From assembly GCA_008933765.1 (NCBI GenBank), contig WBUK01000002.1, forward strand, positions 330,176 to 394,175: 64,000 bases of DNA, written 5' to 3'. Made by a program: the position numbers and the translations under genes. This DNA is from Ignavibacteriaceae bacterium. GTDB taxonomy: Bacteria; Bacteroidota; Ignavibacteria; Ignavibacteriales; Ignavibacteriaceae. Shown piece by piece: positions 20,018-29,772 of this stretch. Below the pieces are notes generated by a model. The model saw only the letters and a list, made by a program, of their open reading frames with translations. It did not search any database and was not told the DNA's origin. Each line of letters begins with the position of its first letter. The first letter of the stretch is position 1.

Positions 20018-20953
20018 TCAATTTCCCACTGAAACCAAACGAGCTTGTTTATCAGCATGATAGGAACTTCTTACCAAAGGACCCGATTCAACCACCGCAA
20101 AACCCATCTTCAAACCTTCCTGTTTGTAGAATGCAAATTCTTCAGGTGAAACGAATCTATCTACCGGTAGATGGTTAACAGTCGGCTGCAAATATTGCCC
20201 AATAGTTAAAATTTCACAATTGTGTTCAACAAGATCGTGCATAAGGTCAATAACCTGGTCTTGGTTCTCCCCAATTCCAACCATTATACCGCTTTTCGTT
20301 TTAAGCCCATGATTGTGGAACCATTCGATAAGATCAAGGCTTCTTTCATATTTTGCCTGAGGCCTCACCACATGATAAAGAGGTGCCACAGTTTCGAGGT
20401 TGTGGTTTAATATATCGGGTGGGTTTTTCATAATGGTTTCAAAGGCGGGTTCATAACCCTTAAAATCGGGAATAAGTATTTCGATAGTACAACCCGGTGT
20501 AGATTCTCTTATCAGTCTTACGGTTTCAGAAAATATTCTTGCCCCACCGTCACGCAGTTCATCGCGGTTAACCGAAGTGATCACCGCATGATTCAACTGC
20601 AACTGAGCCACTGCTTCAGCAACTCTTCTTGGTTCATCAAGATCGAGATGTGTCGGCAATCCAACTTTAATGTTGCAAAACCCACAGCTTCGGGTGCAAG
20701 TATCACCCAGAATCATAAATGTTGCGGTTCTACGGTTCCAACATTCTGCAATATTGGGGCATTTAGCCTCTTCGCAAACAGTGTTAAGTTTATTCTTTTT
20801 AACTAAATTTTTAACTTCAGTATAGTTTTTTCCTGTCGGTAGTTTAACTTTTAACCATTCGGGTCTTCTGCCTGCTAAAGTTCTTGCGTTGGCATTGGTA
20901 TTCGCATAGTCTCTTTGGTGCTTATTAATCGTTTTTCTGTCCAAAATATTCAT
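20018..20953 (-). CDS. lipA: Lipoyl synthase
   Basis: Radical-SAM enzyme that inserts two sulfurs into protein-bound octanoyl groups. 311 residues from the ATG at 20953; an in-frame TTG at 20962 would add three residues. The auxiliary iron-sulfur cluster motif CEEAKCPNIAEC and the radical-SAM motif CTRSCGFC are both intact. The C-terminal RSSYHADKQ contains the conserved serine ligand. It sits last in the operon right behind the E2 gene whose lipoyl lysines it modifies, and with lipB in the same operon the whole synthesis route is encoded beside its target. Confidence 0.96.
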   Translation of the reverse strand: MNILDRKTINKHQRDYANTNANARTLAGRRPEWLKVKLPTGKNYTEVKNLVKKNKLNTVCEEAKCPNIAECWNRRTATFMILGDTCTRSCGFCNIKVGLPTHLDLDEPRRVAEAVAQLQLNHAVITSVNRDELRDGGARIFSETVRLIRESTPGCTIEILIPDFKGYEPAFETIMKNPPDILNHNLETVAPLYHVVRPQAKYERSLDLIEWFHNHGLKTKSGIMVGIGENQDQVIDLMHDLVEHNCEILTIGQYLQPTVNHLPVDRFVSPEEFAFYKQEGLKMGFAVVESGPLVRSSYHADKQARLVSVGN

Positions 20954-20962
20954 CTCTTTCAA

Positions 20963-22963
20963 TCAGTAAATCAAATTATCATTTAAGTTTTCAAGATTCT
21001 CTTTAATTGCCTTCAGGAACAACCCGCCGAGCATACCGTCAACTAAGCGATGGTCATGAGAGAGTGTAAGGTACATCATCGGTTTAATTGCAATGGTGTC
21101 AGTTCCGTCAATTTCAACGACAACCGCCCTTTTCACCACTGCCCCCACGCCCAAAATTGCCACTTCGGGTTGATTGATAATCGGTGTTCCAAAAAGCGTT
21201 CCAAATACGCCATAATTCGTAATGGAAAATGTTCCGTTTGTAATATCATCAGGCGTCAGTTTTCTGTTTCTTGCACGCACCGCCACATCATTCACGGCTT
21301 TTGCCAGCCCAACAATATTCTTATCCTGTGCATTTTTAATGTTAGGCACAATCAAGCCGTTCGGCTGAACTGCAACGGCAATGCCAAGATTAACAAATTT
21401 CTTTGTGATTATCTTATCGCCTTCAATTGTTGAGTTCACAAGCGGATATTCACGAAGAGCACGGATAACGGCATGTGAGATAAACGACATGTAAGTGAGT
21501 TTAACACCCTCGGTTCGTTCAATCTCAGCCCGATGTTGCGCAATGTATCTTTGTACGCGGCTCATATCCACTTCCACCAATCCGGCAACATGAACAGCAG
21601 TATCACGACTGTGAACCATGTGTTCCATTATTTTTCTGCGGATATTATCCATTGGCGTAATTTCAACATCACCACCGGAAAATGTAAATTGTGGCTTTAC
21701 ACTCGGTTGCGAAACAGGAATTGCAGCCACCGAGGCGCTTGGTGCCGTTTGCGAAGTCGCCGGTGCAGTGTAAGCCGGAGTAACAGGTGTCGCAGGTGCA
21801 GGAGCTGAAACAGGTGCTGAAGGCGTTGCAGGTTGAGGTGCAGCCTGAGCGGGCGCTTTGCTTCTGTTTTGCAGATATGACAGAACATCGTTTTTTGTAA
21901 CTCTTCCGCCAATTCCGGTGCCGTTAATCGATTCTAATTCTGATATTGAAATACCTTCTTTGCGGGCTATATTCATCACCAAAGGTGAGAAGAATTTATC
22001 GCCGGTTGGTGCTTCTCCACTACTGCCTGCCGAAGGTACTGCAGGTGTATAAGCAGAACCTGCCATTGCCTCTGCTGAGCCGGCTGCATTTTGTGCCACA
22101 ACATCGTGCATAGAAGGTGCGGCTTGCGCAGAACCAGTTGCCGCTACTGATGTTGCAACTTCAGGTTGTGCCACCGGTGAAGTAACCGCTGCCCCACTTT
22201 GCGCCTGAACTGCCCCACCTGAAGTGGAAAGCCTTGCAACAATCGTTCCGACAGAAACAGTTTCCTGTTCATTCACTAAAATTTCGGCAACTACGCCATC
22301 CGCCGGTGAGGTAATTTCCGTATCAACTTTATCAGTGCTTATTTCAAAAAATGTTTCGTCAAGTTTAACCGGTTCGCCAACTTGCTTGTGCCATTTAATA
22401 ATTGTGCCTTCCATCACCGATTCACCCATTTTGGGCATTGGGATATCTATTACATTTCCCCCGGCTGGTGCAAGGGCTGCCGGCTCAGGTGGTGTACCTT
22501 CGGTTGGTGCCGAGGCTGCAGGTGCCGAAACTGCCGGCGTTTCAACGGTTGGTGCCACAGGTTCGGGTGCGGTTGCTGTTGTAGTAGTTGTCTGTTGCTG
22601 TGCTCCGCCGAATAAATCAGTGGTTCCGGAGCCTTCATCGGCAGGTACTGCCGCAGTTGAAGCAGCAACACTTCCTGATTCCGGGGCGGGTGCGCTTCTC
22701 ACAGGTGCCTCAGCCGAAGCATCAGCCCCCACTGAAAGCCTCGCAACCACCACTCCAACGGCTACGGTTTCCTGTTCCTGGACCAATATTTCGCTCAAAA
22801 ACCCTTCTTCGGGCGAGGGAATTTCCGTATCAACCTTATCAGTGCTTATCTCAAAAATAATTTCATCTTTCGCAACCTTATCACCCGGTTTCTTATGCCA
22901 TTTAATTACAGTACCTTCGGTAACACTTTCGCCCATTTTCGGCATTAAGATGTCAATGTTCAT
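20963..22963 (-). CDS. 2-oxoacid dehydrogenase E2 (dihydrolipoamide acyltransferase) with two lipoyl domains
   Basis: 666 residues. Two lipoyl domains (about 1-77 and 170-246), each with MPKMGES and the lipoyl lysine in STDKVDTEI, are separated by Ala/Pro-rich flexible linkers. A peripheral-subunit-binding domain follows (FFSPLVMNIARKEGISISEL...GRVTKNDVLSYLQ), then a long Ala/Pro linker and the catalytic acyltransferase core, with SHDHRLVDGMLGG carrying the active-site HxxxDG. MGES-type lipoyl domains are commoner in branched-chain and 2-oxoglutarate complexes than in pyruvate E2, but the substrate cannot be decided. The fused E1 precedes it by 14 bases and lipA follows almost directly. Confidence 0.93.
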   Translation of the reverse strand: MNIDILMPKMGESVTEGTVIKWHKKPGDKVAKDEIIFEISTDKVDTEIPSPEEGFLSEILVQEQETVAVGVVVARLSVGADASAEAPVRSAPAPESGSVAASTAAVPADEGSGTTDLFGGAQQQTTTTTATAPEPVAPTVETPAVSAPAASAPTEGTPPEPAALAPAGGNVIDIPMPKMGESVMEGTIIKWHKQVGEPVKLDETFFEISTDKVDTEITSPADGVVAEILVNEQETVSVGTIVARLSTSGGAVQAQSGAAVTSPVAQPEVATSVAATGSAQAAPSMHDVVAQNAAGSAEAMAGSAYTPAVPSAGSSGEAPTGDKFFSPLVMNIARKEGISISELESINGTGIGGRVTKNDVLSYLQNRSKAPAQAAPQPATPSAPVSAPAPATPVTPAYTAPATSQTAPSASVAAIPVSQPSVKPQFTFSGGDVEITPMDNIRRKIMEHMVHSRDTAVHVAGLVEVDMSRVQRYIAQHRAEIERTEGVKLTYMSFISHAVIRALREYPLVNSTIEGDKIITKKFVNLGIAVAVQPNGLIVPNIKNAQDKNIVGLAKAVNDVAVRARNRKLTPDDITNGTFSITNYGVFGTLFGTPIINQPEVAILGVGAVVKRAVVVEIDGTDTIAIKPMMYLTLSHDHRLVDGMLGGLFLKAIKENLENLNDNLIY

Positions 22964-22977
22964 GTTAAATCCTTGAA

Positions 22978-25062
22978 TTAATATTGAGCCAATTCTTTAA
23001 TAGCTTTATATACACCTTCTCTTGATGGAAGAACTACATTCTCAAGCATAGGGCTGTATGGAATCGGTGTGTCGGTTGCAGCGTATCTTTTAACGGGTCC
23101 GTCCAAGTGTTCAAAACACTCGGCGGAAATTCTCGCCACAACTTCAGCGCCAAAACCACCGGTAATTGTATCTTCGTGTATCACAATGGCTTTCCCTGTC
23201 TTTCTGACGGAGTTGTAAATCGCTTCTGAATCCAAAGGATTTATTGTTCTAACATCAATAACTTCAACACTAACCCCTTCTTCCTGCAGCCTTTTTGCTG
23301 CTAACAGGGCTTCCCAAACTAAAGCACCCCAGGTAACAACGGTTAGGTCGCTTCCCACTCGTGCAATTCTGGCTTTACCGAAAGGTATCATATATTCTGA
23401 ATCGGGTTCCGGTGCCATCGCAAACGACTGTCTGTAAAGCCCCTTGTGCTCACAAAACAGAACGGGATCGTTAATCCTCATTGCAGTTTTAAGCAAACCC
23501 TTTGCGTCAGCTGAATTTGAAGGAAAAGCCACAAATATACCCGGTACATGTGCAAAAATCGATTCAATGCTTTGGCTGTGGTAAACGCCTCCGTGTATGT
23601 AGCCGCCAACGGCAACTCTTGTTACAACAGGAGTAGCCCAGGCATTATTTGAACGATAACGAAATGTTGCCGTTTCATTTTTTAACTGCATAAAAGCGGG
23701 CCAGATATAGTCACCAAATTGCATTTCAACCACAGGTTTCAAGCCTGCCAAAGCCATTCCGTTAGCTACACCGGCGATACTGGCTTCTGCAAGCGGGCTG
23801 TTAAATACTCTCTGATCTCCGTAAGTTGTTGAAAGCCCTTTGGTTGCCGTGAACACACCGCCTTTTTTATCGGCAACATCTTCACCAAACACATAAATTT
23901 TTTCGTTGAGCGCCATTTCTTCCATCAAAGCGTGGTTGATTGCGTCAACCATCACGATGCTTTTGCCGTCGGGTTCTTTTGCTTCATAGTTTAACGACTC
24001 CCGTAAACCACTTTCATCGTAAACATATTTCAATGCTGTTGCCGGGTCGGGGTTTTCTGCGGCAAAAGCCTCATCAACAGCTTTTGAAATTGTATCGTCT
24101 GCTTCGATTCTAATAGCTTCTAATTCTTCTTCCGTTAAAGCACCTTTTGCGATAACTTCATTTGTAAACTTAATTATCGGATCGTGTTTTTGGTCTTCTT
24201 TCAGTTCTTCTGCAGTTCTGTATTTTCTGTGGTCATCAGAAGATGAGTGTGAATAAAGCCTGACAGTATCTGCTTCAATCAGAGCCGGTCCGTTACCGGC
24301 TTTAATATATTCAATCGCTTCCTTAACAGCTTTGTACGATTCAAAGAAGTCAGTTCCGTCAACTTTTATCCGTTTAAGGTTAGAATATCCCTGCATCATT
24401 TCCGCAATACTATGCCCCTTGCCGCCGCTTTGGCTTGAAACAGGCACCGAAATGGCGTATCTGTTGTTCTGAATACAAAACAGAACCGGTAATTTTTCCC
24501 GCGCTGCCCAGTTAACTGCCTCGTGAAATTCACCCTGACTGGTGGTTCCTTCCCCCGAGCTTACATAAGAAACATTGTTGATATTCTGAACTTTACTCGC
24601 AAGTGCAGTTCCTACCGCCTGTAAAAATTGTGTGCCCGTCGGGCTGGATTGGCTCGGAATCTGATTCGGCTTCCTCATCCCGTAGTGACACGGCATTTGC
24701 CTTCCGCCACAAGCCGGGTCATCCGCTTTGGCAAAAAGCTGCAGGAAAAACTCATAAGGGGTTATCCCGGCAACTAACGCTAAGTTCATATCACGGTAAT
24801 ATGGGAAAAGCCAGTCTTTTTTAGGATCAAGCTGTAGCCCGAGCGCTGTTTGAATTGCCTCGTGACCCGCACCGGCAATGTGAAAAAATGATTTACCCTG
24901 CCGCAAAAGGTTCATAGCCTTATTGTCGATCTGCCGCGAAAGATACATATAACGATAAACAGAAGCGAGTGTTTCTTTATCGTGTGCTTTAAATGCACCG
25001 TTTCCGCCGACTGCAGTCTTGGACTTTGTTTGGGTAGCTTCCAAAGTTGTTACTTTAGCCAT
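22978..25062 (-). CDS. 2-oxoacid dehydrogenase E1, alpha and beta subunits fused
   Basis: 694 residues, thiamine-diphosphate-dependent decarboxylating component. The N-terminal half is an E1-alpha: FHIAGAGHEAIQTALG, the TPP motif GEGTTSQGEFHEA...NN (Glu in place of the usual Asp of GDG) and the YSHSSSDDHRKYR phosphorylation-type loop. The C-terminal half from about residue 365 is an E1-beta: MVDAINHALMEEM, VFGEDVADKKGGVF, GGYIHGGVYHSQSIE and EDTITGGFGAEV. Such fusions are known in Bacteroidota and relatives. Pyruvate or branched-chain 2-oxoacids are both possible substrates. It lies between lipB and E2 in the operon. Confidence 0.93.
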   Translation of the reverse strand: MAKVTTLEATQTKSKTAVGGNGAFKAHDKETLASVYRYMYLSRQIDNKAMNLLRQGKSFFHIAGAGHEAIQTALGLQLDPKKDWLFPYYRDMNLALVAGITPYEFFLQLFAKADDPACGGRQMPCHYGMRKPNQIPSQSSPTGTQFLQAVGTALASKVQNINNVSYVSSGEGTTSQGEFHEAVNWAAREKLPVLFCIQNNRYAISVPVSSQSGGKGHSIAEMMQGYSNLKRIKVDGTDFFESYKAVKEAIEYIKAGNGPALIEADTVRLYSHSSSDDHRKYRTAEELKEDQKHDPIIKFTNEVIAKGALTEEELEAIRIEADDTISKAVDEAFAAENPDPATALKYVYDESGLRESLNYEAKEPDGKSIVMVDAINHALMEEMALNEKIYVFGEDVADKKGGVFTATKGLSTTYGDQRVFNSPLAEASIAGVANGMALAGLKPVVEMQFGDYIWPAFMQLKNETATFRYRSNNAWATPVVTRVAVGGYIHGGVYHSQSIESIFAHVPGIFVAFPSNSADAKGLLKTAMRINDPVLFCEHKGLYRQSFAMAPEPDSEYMIPFGKARIARVGSDLTVVTWGALVWEALLAAKRLQEEGVSVEVIDVRTINPLDSEAIYNSVRKTGKAIVIHEDTITGGFGAEVVARISAECFEHLDGPVKRYAATDTPIPYSPMLENVVLPSREGVYKAIKELAQY

Positions 25063-25084
25063 TTCTGTCCTTACTTTTTATTGA

Positions 25085-25753
25085 TCAAATCACCATCTGA
25101 TGTACATTAACATCCTTTATTTCATCAAAACCGAACAGATGGGCGAACTCGGTTTTGATTTTCATTTTAATTTCTTGAATTGGTACCTCGCGCCCCAAAA
25201 GCTTTGCGAGCGATGTTACCTCTTTATCCTTTATTCCACATGGAATTATCCCGTTGAAAAGATCGAGATCGGTATTGATGTTGAACGCAAAACCGTGCAT
25301 CGTTATCCACCGGCTTATTTTTATTCCAATAGCCGCAATTTTAGCCTCGCCGACCCACACTCCGGTATATTCCGGTTTCCGCCCCGATTCCACACCATAT
25401 TGCCGTAAAACATTTATAATCATCTCTTCGATGGTTCTAAGGTAAAGGTGTGTATCCGGTTTCCAGTTTTGCAGATTGATAATCGGGTACCCGACCAGCT
25501 GCCCGGGCCCATGGTAAGTAATGTCACCACCCCTGTCGATCTCAAAAACATCTATGTGTTTTTCCGCAAGATACTCATCGGAGCCGACTAAATTAGCACG
25601 GTCAGCCGTTTTACCAAGTGTGTATGTATTCGGATGTTCAAGCAGCAGAAGTGTATCTTCTATTGTTCCTTCCAGTCTTTGGGTAAGCAGGGTCTTTTGC
25701 AAGTCCCAGGTTTCTTGGTACGAAACTAAGCCGAGGTCCGAATAAAACAGCAA
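25085..25753 (-). CDS. lipB: Lipoyl (octanoyl) transferase
   Basis: Moves octanoate from acyl carrier protein onto lipoyl domains. 222 residues; RGGDITYHGPGQLVGYPI and the catalytic Cys in IPCGIKDKEVTSL are intact, and the conserved lysine-containing KIAAIGIKISRWITMHG segment is present. The start is a TTG one base after the lpdA stop; no ATG or GTG lies near enough to give a full N-terminus, so TTG use is well supported. Second gene of the lipoyl operon. Confidence 0.95.
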   Translation of the reverse strand: MLFYSDLGLVSYQETWDLQKTLLTQRLEGTIEDTLLLLEHPNTYTLGKTADRANLVGSDEYLAEKHIDVFEIDRGGDITYHGPGQLVGYPIINLQNWKPDTHLYLRTIEEMIINVLRQYGVESGRKPEYTGVWVGEAKIAAIGIKISRWITMHGFAFNINTDLDLFNGIIPCGIKDKEVTSLAKLLGREVPIQEIKMKIKTEFAHLFGFDEIKDVNVHQMVI

Positions 25754-25754
25754 C

Positions 25755-27155
25755 TTAGATATGAATTGCCTCGCCGTTTGCCACGCCCGCCGCTTCCATT
25801 ATCGCCTCTGATAATGTCGGGTGTGCGTGCACAGTTTTAATAATGGTTTCATAAGTGGCTTCAAGAGCACGGGCGATGCCTAACTCGGCAATCATTTCCG
25901 TTGCTTCCGACCCAATGATATGCGCTCCAAGCAGTTCGCCGTATTTGTCGTCAAAAACAAGCTTTACGAATCCTTCCCGTTCGCCGATTGCAAAAGCTTT
26001 TCCGGAAGCCATAAACGGAAATCTGCCGATTTTAACGGTGTACCCCATTTCTTTCGCTTTCTCTTCGGTCATGCCTATGCTTGCAACCTGTGGTTGGCAA
26101 TAGGTGCAGCCCGGAATATTTCCGTAGTCAACCGGGTTTGGGTTTAGACCGGCAATTTTTTCAACACAGTGAATGCCTTCTGCACTTGCAACATGAGCCA
26201 ACCAGGGTGGCCCAATTACATCGCCAATTGCATAAACGCCTTTTATATTAGTTGAGTAGTCGTTTTTATCAACTTTTATATGATTTTTGAAGAGTTCAAC
26301 TCCAATTTCTTCTAAACCAATGCCTTCAACATTCCCCGTAACTCCTATTGCTGATAGCACTTTATCCGCTTTCAGCTCAATTTTTTCTTCACCTTTTTTG
26401 ATTATTACCGTTACACCGCCTTCACCCGGCGTGGCAGATTCTACAGTTGCGCCGGTGTGAATTTCTATACCCCGTTTACGGAATGATTTTGCCAGTTCAT
26501 TTGAGATATCTTTATCTTCTATCGGCAATATTCTATCCAGCATCTCAACAATAGTCACTTTTGTGCCAAGTACCGAATAGAAATATGCAAACTCAATACC
26601 TATTGCACCTGCGCCGACTATTACCATGCTTTCGGGCAGCTCCGGCAGGCTCATTGCTTCGGTGCTGGTGATTATATCTTTTCTGTCAACCGGAATCGAA
26701 GGCACGCCGCGGGGTCTCGCACCGGTGGCAATAATTATTTTGCCGGCTTCTATAGTCTGTGTGGTTTTTCCTTCTTCATCAAGGATGTCGATTGTTTTTG
26801 GGCTTGTTAATTTGCCAAAACCTCTGATTCTGTCAACTTTATTTTTATTGATCAACATCTCAACATTTTTTGAGATACGCGAAGAAATGTCGCGGCTCCT
26901 CTTAATCACCTTAGTAAAGTCGATGTTCAGTTCCTTAAAAGAAATACCAAACTCACCACTTCGGTTTGTAAGTGTATCATAAATTTCAGCGTTTTTAAGG
27001 AGAGATTTTGTGGGAATACACCCCCAGTTCAGGCAAATACCGCCCAGATTATCTTTATCAATTACTACGGTCTTAAAACCCAATTGCCCGGCTCTGATTG
27101 CAGCTACATATCCGCCGGGGCCTCCGCCCAGGATGGCAAGGTCGTATTTCGACAT
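25755..27155 (-). CDS. lpdA: Dihydrolipoyl dehydrogenase (E3)
   Basis: Flavoprotein that reoxidises the lipoyl arm and makes NADH. 466 residues: FAD-binding GGGPGGYVAAIRAGQLG, redox-active disulfide in GGICLNWGCIPTKSLL, NAD-binding VGAGAIGIEFAYFYSVLG, and the C-terminal His-Glu pair in HAHPTLSEAIMEA. First gene of a tightly packed operon (lpdA-lipB-E1-E2-lipA) that encodes a whole 2-oxoacid dehydrogenase complex plus lipoate attachment and synthesis. 73 bases separate it from recX upstream. Confidence 0.96.
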   Translation of the reverse strand: MSKYDLAILGGGPGGYVAAIRAGQLGFKTVVIDKDNLGGICLNWGCIPTKSLLKNAEIYDTLTNRSGEFGISFKELNIDFTKVIKRSRDISSRISKNVEMLINKNKVDRIRGFGKLTSPKTIDILDEEGKTTQTIEAGKIIIATGARPRGVPSIPVDRKDIITSTEAMSLPELPESMVIVGAGAIGIEFAYFYSVLGTKVTIVEMLDRILPIEDKDISNELAKSFRKRGIEIHTGATVESATPGEGGVTVIIKKGEEKIELKADKVLSAIGVTGNVEGIGLEEIGVELFKNHIKVDKNDYSTNIKGVYAIGDVIGPPWLAHVASAEGIHCVEKIAGLNPNPVDYGNIPGCTYCQPQVASIGMTEEKAKEMGYTVKIGRFPFMASGKAFAIGEREGFVKLVFDDKYGELLGAHIIGSEATEMIAELGIARALEATYETIIKTVHAHPTLSEAIMEAAGVANGEAIHI

Positions 27156-27228
27156 TAGATGTTCCTCGAATTTGAAGTAAAATCAGTTTTAAATATACAG
27201 ATTTTTTGCGAGTCAATAAAGGAAGAGT

Positions 27229-27873
27229 TTAATCTTCCAACTCAGCCCCTTGATCTTCGTTTCTTATAAATTGTTTCACCGAATCGAATGAAAAGCCCTT
27301 TGATATTAAATATGCCGTAAGTTTCTGATATATCGTTCGGTTATCCGAAAATCTCCGTTGTAAAGAAGCAAGTTTCTTTTGCCCGATTATCGAAATATTT
27401 TCTTCTTCAAACGAACGCGCTTCTGTAAACAAAAGCGCATGTTCTGCTATTTCCCTCGGGATTCCCTTTGCCATCAATCGTTCACGAATTTTTCCCGTCC
27501 CATCATGCCGAAGGTTAAGTGATTCGTTGATTAAAAGTTCGGCATATTTTCTGTCATCAAGGTATCGCAGATCGGTTAATTTTTCCATAATGGAATCTAT
27601 AACCGGTTTAGAAAAACGCTTTTGATACAATTTTCTGCGCAGTTCACTTTTTGAATGGAGCCGACGGGCTAAATAGTCCAATGCTTTCATCTCACACAGG
27701 AACAGCTCGTTCTCGAAAGCCAATTCTTCGATGTTCTCCTCGGAAAGTTCGTCACCTTTGCGGAAACCTTTTTCATATACCAAAACCTTCGGAACGGTTA
27801 AAGACTGCCCTCCCTGCAATTCAATTGTTGCCATTTTTTCGTTCTTAGAACTGATGTTTAGTATCGTATCCAT
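27229..27873 (-). CDS. recX: RecX-family regulator of RecA
   Basis: 214 residues, helical, with the three-helix RecX repeats recognisable: ALDYLARRLHSKSELRRKLYQKRF and LTDLRYLDDRKYAELLINESLNLRHDGTGKIRERLMAKGI. RecX binds RecA filaments and limits recombination and the SOS response. The N-terminal 50 residues (LNISSKNEKMATIELQGGQSLTVPK) form a short beta module seen in some RecX proteins. The gene lies downstream of recA on the same strand but behind recA's terminator and a 160-base gap, so it is probably expressed from its own promoter or by read-through. Confidence 0.9.
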   Translation of the reverse strand: MDTILNISSKNEKMATIELQGGQSLTVPKVLVYEKGFRKGDELSEENIEELAFENELFLCEMKALDYLARRLHSKSELRRKLYQKRFSKPVIDSIMEKLTDLRYLDDRKYAELLINESLNLRHDGTGKIRERLMAKGIPREIAEHALLFTEARSFEEENISIIGQKKLASLQRRFSDNRTIYQKLTAYLISKGFSFDSVKQFIRNEDQGAELED

Positions 27874-27999
27874 AACTGCCTGAAAGCATTGGTGTTATCT
27901 CGAAAAATTCTTTTCTCGTTCGCTTCAAATAACAAAAATTCTTTGAGCATTTATTAAAATAAAACAAAAAAAAATCTTTGAAATTAAATCGCTAATAAA

Positions 28000-28030
28000 A
28001 AAAACAAAGGGCATCTTGCGGATGCCCCAA
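28000..28030 (-). terminator. Intrinsic terminator of recA
   Basis: gggcatc - ttgcg - gatgccc at 28009-28027 is a perfect 7-bp stem. Read on the minus strand it is followed by tttgttttttttatt. It starts 6 bases after the recA stop. Confidence 0.88.
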
Positions 28031-28033
28031 ATT

Positions 28034-29050
28034 TTATTGTTCCGGTTCTTCTTCGGTTAGCATCCCGATTTTAATTTTCACATCCCTTGCAAGTTTTTCG
28101 TACAAATCGGGTTGTTCCATCAATTTTTGACGGAATTGCTCCCTGCCCTGGAACCTGTCTTCATCGTAAGTAAACCAGCTGCCGCCTTTCTTAATTATCC
28201 CTGTATCAACGCCCAGATCGATCAAATCGCCTGATTTACTAATCCCTTCATTATAGAGAATGTCAAACTCCACCTCTTTGAAAGGTGCGGCAACTTTACT
28301 TTTAACTATTTTAATTTTTGTTCGGTTACCGATCACTTCAGTTCCCTCTTTGATTTGTGCAATACGCCTGATATCCATCCTTAACGATGCGTAAAACTTC
28401 AAAGCATTGCCGCCGGTGGTTGTTTCCGGGTTACCAAACATAACGCCGATTTTGCTCCTCAGCTGGTTTGTGAAAACAACCGCAGTTTTCGAGCGGGAAA
28501 TGGCGCCCGTCAATTTCCTTAGTGCCTGCGACATTAACCGCGCCTGTACTGCCATGTGGGAGTCCCCCATTTCCCCCTCAATCTCTGCCCTTGGCACTAA
28601 AGCGGCAACAGAGTCAATCACTATTATATCAATTGCATTACTTCTAACTAAAGTATCGGCAATTTCGAGCGCCTGTTCGCCAAAATCAGGCTGTGAAAGC
28701 AGCAGGTTTGTTGTGTCAACCCCAAGCCGTTTTGCGTAATTTATATCCAAAGCGTGCTCCGCATCAATAAAAGCTGCAATTCCGCCCATTTTTTGTGCTT
28801 CAGCAATCACATGAAGGCAAATGGTAGTTTTCCCACTTGACTCGGGTCCGTAAATTTCAGTTATTCTGCCTCTTGGTATGCCGCCAATTCCCAATATTCT
28901 ATCCAAAGAAAGCGCGCCCGTGGGAATCGCCTCCACTTTGTTAACGATACCGTCCCCTAAGCGCATAATAGCCCCCTTACCGAACGATTTCTCAATATTA
29001 GCAATTGTATCTTCAATAATTTTGTTTTTTACTTCTCGGGTGTCACTCAT
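28034..29050 (-). CDS. recA: Recombinase RecA
   Basis: 338 residues. Walker [18 protein letters not shown], Walker B-type [20 protein letters not shown], the [22 protein letters not shown]2 loop region and [14 protein letters not shown] are all standard. It drives strand exchange and SOS induction. Its ATG overlaps the thpR stop as ATGA, so it is translated as the last gene of pgsA-pgpA-cinA-thpR-recA; cinA-thpR-recA is a known conserved order. I saw no clear LexA box near the operon start. Confidence 0.98.
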   Translation of the reverse strand: MSDTREVKNKIIEDTIANIEKSFGKGAIMRLGDGIVNKVEAIPTGALSLDRILGIGGIPRGRITEIYGPESSGKTTICLHVIAEAQKMGGIAAFIDAEHALDINYAKRLGVDTTNLLLSQPDFGEQALEIADTLVRSNAIDIIVIDSVAALVPRAEIEGEMGDSHMAVQARLMSQALRKLTGAISRSKTAVVFTNQLRSKIGVMFGNPETTTGGNALKFYASLRMDIRRIAQIKEGTEVIGNRTKIKIVKSKVAAPFKEVEFDILYNEGISKSGDLIDLGVDTGIIKKGGSWFTYDEDRFQGREQFRQKLMEQPDLYEKLARDVKIKIGMLTEEEPEQ

Positions 29051-29772
29051 TTCTGACTCCTAAATTGATGCAATATTGTATAAATAGGCCCCCTTTCAGT
29101 CAGCTCGCTTTTGAACAGAACAACGCTTTCAACCTCGGTCTGAATATCAAGGGGCGGATGTTGTTTAATTTTTGTAATAAACTCAGCGCCCGGATGTCGC
29201 TTGATCCGGGCAAAAGTGATGTGTGGTAAATATGCTCTTTTTTCTTTTGCAAAACCGTATTCTGAACAGATTTCATCAAGCTTTGAAACTATTCTTCGAA
29301 GCTTACTACCCCGGGCTGTAGTGATGTCATTAGCTGACTCTTTATCTGTTGCGAGAGCCGTGCCGACCGCCGGATCAATACCGGTTGTTGATGTACTTTC
29401 CACTTTTGTATTACTTTCATCAGATGATGTACTTCCTACCGTTGAATTACCTTCAGCCAATGGCGTGCCCTCAACTGCCTCGTTGCTTTCGCCGCGCAAT
29501 AAAAATACTGAAGGGATATGATTTCTGAAAAACAAATCGAGCCGTGTAAACTTCATAGGCAAATCACACAGTTCGGATAAGAATGAAGCCCGTGAAACCA
29601 ACTCCGGAATCAGTTTTTCCTCCGTATCACCGAGAAATTTAAGAGTGATGTGCAGGTTCTCCGCCGGGATTGATCTGATCCCCGTGGAAGAGAGTGCCTG
29701 ATAACCAATCTCAAACACCTGCTCCTTGAAATCCTGCGTAAAATCTAAGGCAAAGAAGAGCCTATGTTTCAA
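29047..29772 (-). CDS. thpR: RNA 2',3'-cyclic phosphodiesterase (2'-5' RNA ligase family) with a repeat insert
   Basis: 241 residues, clearly longer than the usual 175-190. Both catalytic HxTx motifs are present: LHITLKFLG (His41, Thr43) and LPHITFARI (His184, Thr186). Residues 95-142 are an insert of four 12-residue tandem units ([48 protein letters not shown]), Ser/Thr/Glu-rich and probably a flexible loop on the surface. The start is TTG, overlapping the end of cinA by 11 bases; no better start exists. It hydrolyses or ligates RNA 2',3'-cyclic phosphates in vitro; its cellular role is unclear. Confidence 0.9.
   Translation of the reverse strand: MKHRLFFALDFTQDFKEQVFEIGYQALSSTGIRSIPAENLHITLKFLGDTEEKLIPELVSRASFLSELCDLPMKFTRLDLFFRNHIPSVFLLRGESNEAVEGTPLAEGNSTVGSTSSDESNTKVESTSTTGIDPAVGTALATDKESANDITTARGSKLRRIVSKLDEICSEYGFAKEKRAYLPHITFARIKRHPGAEFITKIKQHPPLDIQTEVESVVLFKSELTERGPIYTILHQFRSQK

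Noticed and set aside
22224..22976. 250-codon open frame on the plus strand opposite the E2 gene
   Set aside because: It mirrors the Ala/Pro-rich linkers and lipoyl domains of E2; its Ser/Thr/Ala composition is what the antisense of such codons gives, and there is no family match.
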